Below are positions 24,766 to 33,630 of a stretch of DNA of 60,768 nt, in pieces. Position 1 is the stretch's first letter; every line of letters begins with the position of its first letter. Both the position numbers and the translations under genes were made by a program. The stretch covers positions 1 to 60,768 of the forward strand of contig JBBPYC010000015.1 of the NCBI GenBank assembly GCA_038200275.1, written 5' to 3'. The notes below the pieces were generated by a model, which saw nothing but the letters and a program-made list of their open reading frames with translations, had not been told where the DNA came from and did no database searches. The stretch is from JBBPYC01 sp038200275 (GTDB lineage Bacteria; Pseudomonadota; Gammaproteobacteria; Burkholderiales; Burkholderiaceae_C).

Positions 24766-26116
24766 TGGCCACCTCCCCGTTGGCCTGCACGCGCCAGCTT
24801 TGAATCGAATTGTTGTGATAGATCGATCGGCTCCCGCGCACCGCACGCAACTGCTGCAGGCTCGGCTGCACGTAGCCGGTCTCATCGGTGGCGCGGCTTT
24901 GAATCAACGCGGGTGAGCCGTCCCAGACCCAATCGAGGTTGAACCGACTCAGGCACTTGGACAGCACCGGCGACTCGAGCCGCGCTGCCTGCCAGTTGCG
25001 CCCACCGTCCACCGATACGTCCACTCGGCTGATCTTGCCGCGGCCGGACCAAGCCAGGCCAGTCACGTTGTAGAACCCTTTGTCGAGCAGCACTTGCCCG
25101 CCAGACGGCGTCGTCACCACGCTTTTTGCCTCTTGCGTGCTCGTGTACTGCCGATGCAGCCCGCTAGGCATCAGGTCGACGTAATGCAGCGTCTCATCCT
25201 TGGTGCCGTAGGGTTGGTCGCCGACTTCGACGCGGCGCAGGTACTTCACCCAACTCACACCTTGCACACCGGGCACGATCAGCCGCAGCGGGTAACCGTT
25301 CTCCGGCCGCAGCATCTCGCCGTTCTGGCCGTAGGCAACCAGCACTTCGCCGCTTTCCACCAATTCCATCGGCACCGTGCGTGTCATCGAGGAACCATCG
25401 GCGCCTTCGCCCAGCACGAATCGTCCGCGCTTGTAGTCCACGCCGCACAGCTCGAACAGCGTGCGCAGCGGCACGCCGGTGAATTCGCTGCAGCTCAGCA
25501 TGCCGTGCGTGTACTGGCAAGTCGGCACTGCGACGTTGCCCCACTCCATTCCGGTGTTCGCGCCACATTCGATAAAGTGAAAGCGCGAAACGGAAGGCAG
25601 CCGCATCAGCTCATCCATCGTGAACACGCGCGGTGTTTTCACGATGGCTTCATCAGATCCATTGATCAAAAGCCGGTGCTTGGTCGGGTCCACATCCCAC
25701 CAGCCTTGATGATGTCGTTCAAAGTGCAGACCGCTTGGCGTCACGATGCCGAACAGCGACTGCAGGGGCGCAAACGACACGGACGCCTGTGTGGTCTGCG
25801 TAAGACCCGGGCTGGTGCGGCGCTGCACATTCGATTCGTACCTGGAAGGCCGGCCGTAGCCGTCGATTACGACGGACTGCCCAAGCCCGGTGCTGTGCAC
25901 TGGCAACTTCAGAATATTCGGATCGCCCTTGGGATCCACAAGTGCTGCTGCCCCGGCGGCCGTTGCACCGCTGGTCGCCGCTGCGGCGAATGCGGTGCGC
26001 AAAAAATCGCGCCGGCCACTTTGGGCTTGTGCAGATATGGTGCGCACGCCGGCCGCATCCAGAAAATTTTCCGGCGCCTTGGCCAAGCGCCCGGCGGGTG
26101 CCATATTCAAACTCAC
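24749..26116 (-). CDS. soxC: Molybdenum sulfane dehydrogenase subunit SoxC
   Basis: SoxC is a sulfite-oxidase-family molybdoenzyme that, with SoxD, oxidises the sulfane sulfur bound to SoxY. The 455-residue product has a twin-arginine signal (SGRRDFLRTAFAAAATSGAT), the molybdopterin domain with FIECGANTGMEWGN and the Cys in TCQYTHGMLSCSEFTGVPL, GYPLRLIVPGVQG, and a C-terminal dimerisation domain. The start is a GTG at 26116 with GAGGAG six bases upstream; ATG at 26104 is an alternative. It is the first gene of the sox transcription unit and diverges from the Bug-type gene at 26320, so the 203-base gap must hold both promoters. Confidence 0.95.
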   Translation of the reverse strand: MSLNMAPAGRLAKAPENFLDAAGVRTISAQAQSGRRDFLRTAFAAAATSGATAAGAAALVDPKGDPNILKLPVHSTGLGQSVVIDGYGRPSRYESNVQRRTSPGLTQTTQASVSFAPLQSLFGIVTPSGLHFERHHQGWWDVDPTKHRLLINGSDEAIVKTPRVFTMDELMRLPSVSRFHFIECGANTGMEWGNVAVPTCQYTHGMLSCSEFTGVPLRTLFELCGVDYKRGRFVLGEGADGSSMTRTVPMELVESGEVLVAYGQNGEMLRPENGYPLRLIVPGVQGVSWVKYLRRVEVGDQPYGTKDETLHYVDLMPSGLHRQYTSTQEAKSVVTTPSGGQVLLDKGFYNVTGLAWSGRGKISRVDVSVDGGRNWQAARLESPVLSKCLSRFNLDWVWDGSPALIQSRATDETGYVQPSLQQLRAVRGSRSIYHNNSIQSWRVQANGEVANVQIS

Positions 26117-26319
26117 GTTGCTCCTCGATCGATGCTTGGTCACTTGCTGCGCCCTTAAAGCCAACAGCGATCAATGGAAATGATGGTAAATCGTTCTGGA
26201 TCGTCGAATCATCGGGAATATCCCTCGGTATTTCGTATGCAGAGCCCATCGACTCCGCCGACCGATGCGGTAACTTGTGCGGTCAGTTCCGAACAGTCAC
26301 CACGCAGGATTTCACCGAT

Positions 26320-27288
26320 ATGACCCGCATCACCACCTTGGCATTGGGCGCACTCACCGCGGCGCTGATTGCCAGCACCGCCTCTGCCCAGACCTATCCA
26401 GACAAGCCGATCACATTCGTCGTGCCCTTTGCTGCCGGTACCGCGACCGACCAGCTTGCCCGAACCATCGCCAACGCGGTCACAACCCAGATCAAGCAAC
26501 CCGTGGTGATCGACAACAAGGCTGGCGCCAGCGGCATCATTGCGTCGCAGCAAGTGGCCAAGGCTCCAGCCGATGGCTACACGGTCCTGATCAGCACCAA
26601 CACCACGCATGCGGCCAACGAGCATCTGTTCAAGAAATTGCCGTATGACCCGGTGAAGGATTTCGAGCCTGTCACGGCACTTGGCCGCGGTGGCCAGTTC
26701 ATGGTGGTGAACCCGTCGTCCAAAGCAGGCAGCGTCGGTGAGTTCGTCGCACTCGCCAAGAAAGAGCCTGGCAAGTACACATTCGGCAGTGGCAGCTCGT
26801 CTAGCCGCATCGCGGGCGAACTGCTGCAGCAGTTGGCCGGTATCTCGCTGCTGCATGTGCCCTACAAAAGCAATACGTTGGCCGTGACCGATCTGTTGGG
26901 CGGCCAGATCGACATGATGATCACCGACAGCGCGACCGGCCTGCCACAGGTGAAGGCAGGCAAGCTGCGTGCACTGGGTTTCTCCGGCGCCAAACGGTCG
27001 CCACTGGCAGCTGATTTGCCGACCATCGCCGAAGCCGGCGTTAAAGATTATGAGATGGGCTACTGGTTCGCGGCGTACCTGCCCGCGAAGACACCGCCTG
27101 CGATCGTTGCACGGCTGAACGAGCTGCTGGTGCAGGCCGCCCGAAGCGACAGCGCGAAGACGGCGTTCTATGCACCCACCGGCACCGAAGTGTTCACCAC
27201 CTCACCGCAAGACCTTGGCGCATTTCAGATCGCTGAAGCCCAAAAATGGGGCCGCATCGTGAAAGCCGCCGGTATCGAAGCGGAATGA
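26320..27288 (+). CDS. Bug/TctC-family periplasmic solute-binding protein
   Basis: The 322-residue product has a Sec signal (MTRITTLALGALTAALIAST, ending ASAQ) and a full Bug domain: TYPDKPITFVVPFAAGTATDQLARTI, VVIDNKAGASGIIASQQVAK, PADGYTVLIS, and LLHVPYKSNTLAVTDLLGGQIDMM. Bug proteins bind carboxylates or other small organics; most are orphans without a cognate transporter, as here. The ligand cannot be told. It starts 31 bases before a second Bug gene begins downstream of its stop region and diverges from soxC. Confidence 0.92.
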   Translation: MTRITTLALGALTAALIASTASAQTYPDKPITFVVPFAAGTATDQLARTIANAVTTQIKQPVVIDNKAGASGIIASQQVAKAPADGYTVLISTNTTHAANEHLFKKLPYDPVKDFEPVTALGRGGQFMVVNPSSKAGSVGEFVALAKKEPGKYTFGSGSSSSRIAGELLQQLAGISLLHVPYKSNTLAVTDLLGGQIDMMITDSATGLPQVKAGKLRALGFSGAKRSPLAADLPTIAEAGVKDYEMGYWFAAYLPAKTPPAIVARLNELLVQAARSDSAKTAFYAPTGTEVFTTSPQDLGAFQIAEAQKWGRIVKAAGIEAE

Positions 27289-27301
27289 TCCAAACTCCGT
27301 C

Positions 27302-28348
27302 ATGCATCAAACTTCAATTCTCCCGATGATCCAGCTCAAACAATCCACCTGCACCGGCCGCCGCAATGCCCTCCAGATCGCTGCTGCGCTTGCGCTTTCC
27401 GCCAGTGCCCCGCTGCTGCCGTTCGCAGCCCAGGCGCAGGACACCAACTATCCGAGCAAGACGATTCGTTTCGTCGTGCCCTACCCGCCTGGCGGTCCGA
27501 CCGATTTGATGGCGCGCATGCTGCAAGCCGATCTGCAAACGCGGCTGGGCGTGACGGTCGTGGTCGACAACAAATCCGGCGCCGGCGGGAACCTTGGCAG
27601 CGCCGAAGTTGCGAAGCAAACACCGGCGGACGGCTACACCTTGCTGCTCGCGGCCAGCGGCCCGATGGCGGTGAACACGTCGCTTTACAAAAAGATGCCG
27701 TTCGACCCGGCCGTTGACCTGATACCGGTGATCCAGATCTCGTCGTTTCCGATGATTTTGGAGACGCACCCCTCCGTCGGTGTCGACAACGTGAAGGCGC
27801 TGATCGACCTTGCGAAGTCAAAGAAGACCGCACTCAACTACGCATCGGCTGGCAACGGCACACCGCAGCATCTGGCCGGTGCCATGTTCAACGAGCAAGT
27901 CGGCGTCGAGATGACGCATGTGCCGTACAAAGGCGCCGGGCCGGCGCTGAATGATCTGCTGGGCGGCCAGGTCAACGTGATGTTCGATGTGCTCGGCAGC
28001 TCGCTGCCCTACATCCAGTCGGGCAAGCTCACGCCGCTGGCTGTGACCTCCGAGCAGCGCAGTCCGTCGCTGCCGAACGTGCCAACGGTGGCCGAAGCCG
28101 GCGTGCCCGGCTATGCGTTCACCACCTGGCACGGTGTGGCCGTACGCGCGGGCACGCCGGCAGCGATCGTCGAAAAACTGAACGCCACATTCAATGCGAT
28201 CTTCGCGCAGCCGGAGTTCCGCAAACGTTGGGAAGCGATCGGCACGCCCGTGGTCGGCGGCAGCGCGGCGCAGTTCGCAGAACTGATCAAAAAAGACAGT
28301 GCACGGCTCGGCAAGGTGGTGCGCGACGCCGGTGTCACGCTCGACTGA
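27302..28348 (+). CDS. Second Bug/TctC-family periplasmic solute-binding protein
   Basis: The 348-residue product has an extended N-terminus with a Tat-like or long Sec signal (TGRRNALQIAAALALSASA, ending AQAQ) and the Bug domain: NYPSKTIRFVVPYPPGGPTDLMARM, VVVDNKSGAGGNLGSAEVAK, ADGYTLLLA, THVPYKGAGPALNDLLGGQV. It follows the first Bug gene by 13 bases and is followed by the isomerase-like gene by 19 bases, so the three form one unit. Starts at 27302 and 27326 are both possible. Confidence 0.92.
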   Translation: MHQTSILPMIQLKQSTCTGRRNALQIAAALALSASAPLLPFAAQAQDTNYPSKTIRFVVPYPPGGPTDLMARMLQADLQTRLGVTVVVDNKSGAGGNLGSAEVAKQTPADGYTLLLAASGPMAVNTSLYKKMPFDPAVDLIPVIQISSFPMILETHPSVGVDNVKALIDLAKSKKTALNYASAGNGTPQHLAGAMFNEQVGVEMTHVPYKGAGPALNDLLGGQVNVMFDVLGSSLPYIQSGKLTPLAVTSEQRSPSLPNVPTVAEAGVPGYAFTTWHGVAVRAGTPAAIVEKLNATFNAIFAQPEFRKRWEAIGTPVVGGSAAQFAELIKKDSARLGKVVRDAGVTLD

Positions 28349-28367
28349 AGACAGCGAGGTTTCAGCC

Positions 28368-29222
28368 ATGCCCCAGTTCGCCGCGAATCTGAGCTACCTC
28401 TATCCAGAGCATCCATTCCTCGACCGCTTTGCCGCTGCTGCAAAAGATGGATTCGCGGCGGTGGAAGTCCAGTTTCCTTACGCGCATGCACCGACCGAAC
28501 TGGCCGCACGGCTTGCTGCCCACGGCCTGCGGCAGGTGTTGATCAATGCTCCGCTGGGCAAGGGCGACGCCAGCAAGCGCGGGCTGGCCTGCCTGCCGGG
28601 TCATGAGGCGGAATTCCGGGCCAGCATCGAAACCGCGCTTGCCTACGCGGTGGCCATTGACTGCCCGCGCATCCATGTGGTCGCCGGCACCGCACCGCCT
28701 GACATCGAACGGCCCTACCTGCAAGGCTGCTACGAAACCAACCTGGCCTGGGCGGCCGAGCAGGCGCACAAAGCCGGCTGCGACATCCTGATCGAGCCGA
28801 TCAACCGGCGGGATATTCCCGGCTTCTTTTTGAATCGGCAGGACCACGCGCACGCGACGGTGCAGAGCGTCGGCGCACCGAACCTCAAGGTGCAGATGGA
28901 CCTGTATCACTGCCAGATCGTCGAAGGCGATGTGGCCGAGAAGATTCGAAAGCACCTGCCGACCGGTCGAGTCGGGCACTTGCAGATCGCGGGCGTGCCG
29001 GATCGACATGAACCGGACATCGGCGAATTGCACCATCCCTACCTGTTCGATGTGATCGATGAAGTGTCTGCAGATACCGGATGGAGCGGCTTCATCGGTT
29101 GCGAATATCGGCCCCGGCTCGGGCCCGATGCGCCTGACGGGACATCGGCTGGCCTGGGCTGGCTGCACGCAGCAAACCGTCGTGCGTCGGCCAACCTTCA
29201 AGCACGGAACCTGGGCATCTGA
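28368..29222 (+). CDS. hyi: Hydroxypyruvate isomerase family protein (TIM barrel)
   Basis: The 284-residue product resembles Hyi/OtnI sugar-phosphate-isomerase-like barrels: MPQFAANLSYLYPEHPFLDR, FAAVEVQFPYA, LINAPLGKGDASKRGLACLPG, LIEPINRRDIPGFFLN with the metal-binding Glu, QMDLYHCQIVEGD, VGHLQIAGVPDRHEPD, and FIGCEYRP. Hyi interconverts hydroxypyruvate and tartronate semialdehyde; OtnI acts on related keto acids. It is co-transcribed with two Bug-type binding proteins, which hints at uptake and use of a carboxylate, but the substrate is not shown. Confidence 0.85.
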   Translation: MPQFAANLSYLYPEHPFLDRFAAAAKDGFAAVEVQFPYAHAPTELAARLAAHGLRQVLINAPLGKGDASKRGLACLPGHEAEFRASIETALAYAVAIDCPRIHVVAGTAPPDIERPYLQGCYETNLAWAAEQAHKAGCDILIEPINRRDIPGFFLNRQDHAHATVQSVGAPNLKVQMDLYHCQIVEGDVAEKIRKHLPTGRVGHLQIAGVPDRHEPDIGELHHPYLFDVIDEVSADTGWSGFIGCEYRPRLGPDAPDGTSAGLGWLHAANRRASANLQARNLGI

Positions 29223-29318
29223 CTTGCCATAAGGTTCGCGCTCTCACCACTTGATTCTCACAAGCGATTTTCACAAGCGCGTTGTTACTTCCATCCACAT
29301 CAGGACCACCCAATCATC

Positions 29319-29579
29319 ATGTACGACGACGCCTACCCCGACGACCATCCGCAAGAATCAACGCTGCAAAAAATCCAACGACTCGACGAGCAGCGTCCGG
29401 GTTTCCCAGGCGAACACTGGCTGGCATTGGGCGCCGGTCTGTTGCTGATGAGCCGTGCCGGACGGTCACGCTCGTTGATCGCCCGCATGGCTGGGCGCGC
29501 TGCTGGCGCGGCATTGATCGGGCGCGCTGCCAGCGGTCGTGACGGGTTTGCCAAGCAGATCGCGTCGATGCTGCGGTAG
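29319..29579 (+). CDS. Small hypothetical protein with one hydrophobic stretch
   Basis: The function is not recognised. The 86-residue product has an acidic start (MYDDAYPDDHPQESTLQKIQ), then FPGEHWLALGAGLLLMSRAG, a short hydrophobic segment, and an Arg/Ala/Gly-rich tail (RSLIARMAGRAAGAALIGRA). The pattern looks like short membrane-associated proteins seen in Burkholderiales. The ATG has no strong ribosome binding site upstream. It converges with a lipoprotein gene. Confidence 0.55.
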   Translation: MYDDAYPDDHPQESTLQKIQRLDEQRPGFPGEHWLALGAGLLLMSRAGRSRSLIARMAGRAAGAALIGRAASGRDGFAKQIASMLR

Positions 29580-29595
29580 ACCCGCGCGCGCGGGC

Positions 29596-30330
29596 TCAAT
29601 CGTCATTGCCCAACGGAACCCGCACGTTGCGTGATGCCGCGGGTGGATTTGGAAACCCCTGCAGCGCCGCCTGCACAAGCGCCGGCAACACCGCGTTGTC
29701 GTCCCACCAGCCGCTGTCGTTGAAGGCGCGGCTCTGAAAGACAACGGCGTGACTTGCTGCATCGCGCAGCACGATCTCGAACTCACGCCGATAGCGCGGT
29801 GTCGGCGGCAAGTAGTTATCGAAGCCGGCCCCAACGAACGGGCTGGCGCCCCAGCCACGAAAACCGGGATATCCCCCAACACCCAAGCCGACGCCAAATG
29901 GCCAGCCCGGTCCTGCACCGGTCCACGGCAGCGTGTCATGCCGGGTCACACCGGCGCTGAGTTGCACCGTGAAGCGAGGCGTCGTGCCTGCGGCTCCAGC
30001 CACCAGACCGTAGCGCGCGAGTTCATCGGCAGTCCAGCGCTCGAGATTGGCCTGCCCAGCCGCATTTGCGTGCACCAGTGGCAGGCGCTCGAACTGGTAA
30101 CTTTGGCCAGCAACGCGGGCGGTTGACTCAAACGCCGAATGGCTTTGCACGATGCTGTCGATGACGCGTGTTGCGGCGCAACCCGACAGCAGGACCGCAG
30201 CGCACAAACAAGCAATCAGACCAGGGCCTGTTGGCACCAGAAACGGGAGACGCCTCGGCCCGGAGAAAAGGATGGATGCTGCGCACATTTCGGCGTTGCG
30301 GCTCGATTGCACAGCCGAGCTGTGCGCCAT
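29596..30330 (-). CDS. DUF4136-like lipoprotein
   Basis: The lipobox LLSGC (Cys near residue 58 from this start) follows a hydrophobic segment LIACLCAAVLLSG. The mature part (HSAFESTARVAGQSYQFERLPL, then a Gly/Pro/Trp/Phe-rich loop and RREFEIVLRDAASHAVVFQS) resembles DUF4136-type outer-membrane-associated lipoproteins of unknown role. The start is uncertain: ATG at 30330 has GAGGTG upstream but gives an unusually long leader; ATG 30288 or a GTG nearer the signal are alternatives. Confidence 0.65.
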   Translation of the reverse strand: MAHSSAVQSSRNAEMCAASILFSGPRRLPFLVPTGPGLIACLCAAVLLSGCAATRVIDSIVQSHSAFESTARVAGQSYQFERLPLVHANAAGQANLERWTADELARYGLVAGAAGTTPRFTVQLSAGVTRHDTLPWTGAGPGWPFGVGLGVGGYPGFRGWGASPFVGAGFDNYLPPTPRYRREFEIVLRDAASHAVVFQSRAFNDSGWWDDNAVLPALVQAALQGFPNPPAASRNVRVPLGNDD

Positions 30331-30729
30331 GCCCCGCACCTCGCGCTGCACTCCGGCATTCGTCTTTCGCGCTCCTGTTCGGCATGTTGACAGGCCCAAG
30401 GAGCTGAGCAATCTGCGCATACGTACCTCACTTCTCAACCGGTCAGAGTGGCATTTGACTTAAACACCGTGCGCTGCACGATGTCGATGCGGCTCGATCG
30501 CAGCACTGCACAACCTGCGCAATGACGCTTTCCAAGATGCAGGCCGTGCCTGCGTTGGCCCTGGCTGACGCCGGAACTCCTGGCAACCACACACCAGCCG
30601 CGAACCGCGAACATTCTCACAAAGCCGACTGACGCGTGCAACCGATTGATCGCAGCGTTTCACAAACCGAAAACACAATAGGAAAGCCGTATCAGGTCCA
30701 TAGGATTTTTCCCATCACGCGTCACTGAA
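30331..30729. other. Intergenic region
   Basis: No gene, RNA or repeat is recognised in these 400 bases between the divergent lipoprotein gene and the hypothetical gene at 30730. TTGACT near 30457 could be a -35 element, but no matching -10 is convincing. Confidence 0.3.
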
Positions 30730-31281
30730 ATGATCAACCTACCTGCATCGTTCTCGACTGTTTATGCCAAGACGGACTTTGGGCACCATGAGATGAAGAC
30801 GCGCGCGCTGGGGCTCAAACCGACCTCACGCCGCCTGCTGGTGCTGGTCGACGGTTGGCGAAGCGGCAAGGAACTCTCCCTGCTGCTGGTCGGACAAGAC
30901 ATCGAAGTGGCTTTGGGCAACCTGATCGACCAAGGCTGCATTGAATCGGTTGCCACCGACGTCACCGCTTCGACATCGGTTGCAAGCAGTTCGATCCGGA
31001 CCGCAACGGCTTCGGGCAACACGCCAGAACTCGACGTCTTGCCGGCGCCGCAGTTGCGCAGTCCGCAACAAGCTGACATGGCACGCCACTTCATGATCAA
31101 CACCGTCAACCTGATGTACGGCGAGCACACGCGCTTGAGCCTGATCGAAGCCATCTCGGACTGCGACGACACCGAGGCGTTGCGGGCGGTCTACCCGCTC
31201 TGGCTGGAAAGCATGATCGGCAACCGCAGCGCCGTCAAAAGGTTGCCGGAGCTGCGCTCCAAGCTGTTCGCCGTGCTTTGA
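30730..31281 (+). CDS. Conserved hypothetical protein overlapping ttcA
   Basis: The function is not recognised. The 183-residue product has no signal or membrane segment. The N-terminal half (ALGLKPTSRRLLVLVDGWRS, then LSLLLVGQDIEVALGNLIDQ) has the look of a small winged-helix-like fold. A Ser/Thr/Ala-rich linker (about 76-110) leads to a helical C-terminal half (ARHFMINTVNLMYGEHTRLS and AVYPLWLESM). The final 91 bases overlap the 3' end of ttcA on the opposite strand, and both frames carry plausible protein there. Confidence 0.6.
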   Translation: MINLPASFSTVYAKTDFGHHEMKTRALGLKPTSRRLLVLVDGWRSGKELSLLLVGQDIEVALGNLIDQGCIESVATDVTASTSVASSSIRTATASGNTPELDVLPAPQLRSPQQADMARHFMINTVNLMYGEHTRLSLIEAISDCDDTEALRAVYPLWLESMIGNRSAVKRLPELRSKLFAVL

Positions 31282-32186
31282 ATCATTGCAGCATCGGCTT
31301 GGCCGATGGCGCTGCAGTCCGGCACGCTTTCCGGATCCACCGCACCGGTGGCGACCAAGCCGGCAAAGTCGAACCGGCTTGCGTCCAGCAGATGGGACGG
31401 CACCACATGCTGCAACGCGTTGTAGATGTTCGCACTGCGCCCAGGATGCTCACGGTCCCAGTTGGTCAGCATGGCGCCCACGTGCTTGCGTTGCAGGTTT
31501 TCCTGGCTGCCACACAGGTTGCAGGGAATGATCGGAAACTGCCGATGCGCGGCCCAGCGGATCAAGTCCTTCTCTGACACGTTGGCCAGCGGCCGAATCA
31601 CGATGTGGCGGCCGTCGTCGCTGACCAGTTTCGGCGGCATCGCTTTGAGCCGGCCGGCAAAAAACAGATTCAAAAAGAACGTCTGCAGGATGTCGTCGCG
31701 GTGGTGGCCGAGCGCGATCTTGGTTGCACCCAGCTCATCCGCCACGCGGTACAAGATGCCACGGCGCAACCGGGAGCACAGACTGCACATGGTCTTGCCC
31801 GGCGCGATCTTGTCGGCAACGATTGAATAGGTGTCCTGATTCTCGATGTGAAATGGCACACCCGTGGCGGCCAGATATTCCGGCAACACATGCTCAGGGA
31901 AATCGGGCTGTTTCTGGTCCAGATTCACCGCAATCAGCTCGAACCGCACCGGGGCCCTGGCCTGCAGCTTCTGCAGGATGTCGAGCATCGCGTAGCTGTC
32001 TTTGCCCCCCGACATGCAGACCATCACGCGGTCGCCTGCTTCGATCATGTTGTAGTCGACGATGGCGCGGCCCACTTCGCGGCACAGGCGTTTTTCAAGC
32101 TTGTGCGTTTCGCGCTCGATTTTCAGACGCGCACCTGGCGTTGTTACTGCGTCGTCCGCTTCAATTTCAGTCCAGACCGCGCTCAT
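31191..32186 (-). CDS. ttcA: tRNA 2-thiocytidine biosynthesis protein
   Basis: TtcA thiolates cytidine 32 of some tRNAs using an iron-sulfur cluster and ATP. The 331-residue product has the PP-loop VCMSGGKDSYAMLD (about 57-70), the first cysteine pair MCSLCSRLRRG, ALGHHRDDILQTFFLNLFF, and a second pair PCNLCGSQ. The start is ATG 32186, with AAAAAGGA upstream. The C-terminus runs some 20-25 residues beyond the conserved RFDF block and overlaps the convergent gene at 30730-31281 by 91 bases. Confidence 0.95.
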   Translation of the reverse strand: MSAVWTEIEADDAVTTPGARLKIERETHKLEKRLCREVGRAIVDYNMIEAGDRVMVCMSGGKDSYAMLDILQKLQARAPVRFELIAVNLDQKQPDFPEHVLPEYLAATGVPFHIENQDTYSIVADKIAPGKTMCSLCSRLRRGILYRVADELGATKIALGHHRDDILQTFFLNLFFAGRLKAMPPKLVSDDGRHIVIRPLANVSEKDLIRWAAHRQFPIIPCNLCGSQENLQRKHVGAMLTNWDREHPGRSANIYNALQHVVPSHLLDASRFDFAGLVATGAVDPESVPDCSAIGQADAAMIQSTANSLERSSGNLLTALRLPIMLSSQSG

Positions 32187-32269
32187 CGTATCAATTCCTT
32201 TTTCCATAAACCCGGCCCGATTGTCGACCGCATCTCCACGCAAGCGTCGCATCCATCACCGGGACTAAC

Positions 32270-32341
32270 CCAGTCGGGGCCGCAGTCGCCGCCCCCGGTG
32301 GGGGCAGCTGAAAGCCGACCGAATGGAGCGAAGGCTGGGGG
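32270..32341 (-). repeat. Dispersed post-stop repeat, copy D
   Basis: In the transcribed direction it begins CCCCCAGCCTTCGCTCC eleven bases after the folB stop. It continues with TTCGGTCGGCTTTCAGC, a CCCCCACCGGGGG hairpin and GGCGACTGCGGCCCC. The distal GGAGC...GCTCC and GGAATTGG blocks are missing or degraded, so this copy is shorter. Confidence 0.72.
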
Positions 32342-32352
32342 AGAGCTCCACC

Positions 32353-32724
32353 TCACCACTGCCCGGTCTCGACCCGAATCGCCACTTCGCAGTCGTCAAA
32401 AATCTCCAGCTTCGCTATCCGCACCCGCACACCGAGCACACCGGGCAATTGCATCAGTCGATGCGCCAGTTTGCCGATCAGGCTCTCCAGCAGGTTCACG
32501 TGCTCGGCCGTGCATTCGTCGATCACGATGGTGCGCACCTTGCGGTAGTCGAGCACATGGTGAATGTCGTCGTCGGGCGGCAACAGCGGCTGCGTGCCGA
32601 GATTCAGTTCGGCATCCACACGAATCGGCTGCGGTGCGGTTTTCTCGGCGTCCAGGATGCCTAAGTTGGCGTCGAAGCACAGCCCCGTCAAGGTCAACGT
32701 CTGCGTTCCAACGGTGGTGCCCAT
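32353..32724 (-). CDS. folB: Dihydroneopterin aldolase
   Basis: FolB cleaves 7,8-dihydroneopterin to hydroxymethyl-dihydropterin in folate synthesis. The 123-residue product has the tunnelling-fold pattern: LTLTGLCFDANLGILDAEKT with the Glu, a VLDYRKVRTIVIDE block, TAEHVNLLESLIGKLAHRLM, and VRVRIAKLEIFDDCEVAIRVE. The ATG follows the stop of the upstream SDR gene by one base, so they are one operon; the pairing of folB with a pteridine-reductase-like gene fits folate/pterin metabolism. Confidence 0.9.
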   Translation of the reverse strand: MGTTVGTQTLTLTGLCFDANLGILDAEKTAPQPIRVDAELNLGTQPLLPPDDDIHHVLDYRKVRTIVIDECTAEHVNLLESLIGKLAHRLMQLPGVLGVRVRIAKLEIFDDCEVAIRVETGQW

Positions 32725-32725
32725 C

Positions 32726-33604
32726 TCAGGCCTGCGGCTCGGTGGCGGGCGGCGCGTCATCACCCTGCTCGTCCAGCATCGAAAAATCGCGCGTCATCGG
32801 CTGCAGGTGCTGACCCCCGTCGATCAGCAACGTGCTGCCCGTGATCGAGCCGTTCTCGAGTGCAAAACGCACGGCCGATGCGACATCGGCCGCCGTCGAC
32901 GATCGGCCCAGCGGGCTGATGCGGTGCAGCCGTTCGAACTGCACATCGCTCATCGATCGACTCGCCAGGGTAAGACCCGGCGCGACACCAACCACGCGCA
33001 CCTGCGGTGCCAATGCCTGCGCGAGCAAAGTGGTGGCCGCCTCAAGCGCGGCCTTCGACAGCGTATAGCTCAAGTGATCGGGGTTCGGATTCCACAGCTT
33101 CTGGTCAAGCAGGTTCACGACCACGCCAGTTGCAGGCTCAGCAGCCACGTCGACAGGTGCATCGGCCGCCGCTGCGGCGATCACCGCACGCGACATCAGA
33201 TGGGCCTGCAACGCCTGCCCAAGCAACACCGCCGGCCCGACGTTTGCTGCCATGTGGCGCTGCAATTTCTCGTAGCTGAACGAGGCGGCGGTGTCGTTGT
33301 CGAACAGCGATGCGTTGTTGACCACCGCATCGACCGAACCAAAGTGCGCAATCACGCGGGGCAGCAGTGCGCGACATTCGGCCTCATTGGCCAGATTCGC
33401 CTGGAACTCGGCAGCTGCACCCGACAACGTCGCGCAATCGGTCACGGTACGCCGCGCATCGGCTTCTGAGCCGCGGTAGTGCACCGCCACCTGCCAGCCC
33501 GCACGCGCCAGCGTCAGTGCGATCTCGCGCCCGAGTCGGCGCGCGGCGCCGGTCACAAGCACGGTGCGGGTACCGGCTGGCTCAGTGCTGCTGGCAACGG
33601 ACAT
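32726..33604 (-). CDS. SDR oxidoreductase, pteridine reductase/FolM-like
   Basis: The 292-residue SDR has the TGxxxRxG variant nucleotide loop VLVTGAARRLGREIALTLA, the VNNASLFDND block, and LLDQKLWNPNPDHLSYTLSKAAL, where the Asp-x-Lys and Tyr-x-x-x-Lys resemble pteridine reductases and FolM dihydromonapterin reductases. The C-terminal GSTLLIDGGQHL is typical. Directly upstream of folB, it probably reduces a pterin, but the substrate is inferred from motifs and context. It diverges from the MidA-like gene with 26 bases between start codons. Confidence 0.8.
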   Translation of the reverse strand: MSVASSTEPAGTRTVLVTGAARRLGREIALTLARAGWQVAVHYRGSEADARRTVTDCATLSGAAAEFQANLANEAECRALLPRVIAHFGSVDAVVNNASLFDNDTAASFSYEKLQRHMAANVGPAVLLGQALQAHLMSRAVIAAAAADAPVDVAAEPATGVVVNLLDQKLWNPNPDHLSYTLSKAALEAATTLLAQALAPQVRVVGVAPGLTLASRSMSDVQFERLHRISPLGRSSTAADVASAVRFALENGSITGSTLLIDGGQHLQPMTRDFSMLDEQGDDAPPATEPQA

Positions 33605-33630
33605 TGGTAGACAATTCTGCAAAGCGACTC

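Noticed and set aside
26200..26240. Short palindrome GGGAATATCCC between soxC and the Bug gene as a regulator site
   Set aside because: The arms are only four bases and no sox regulator gene is in the window; too weak to call an operator.
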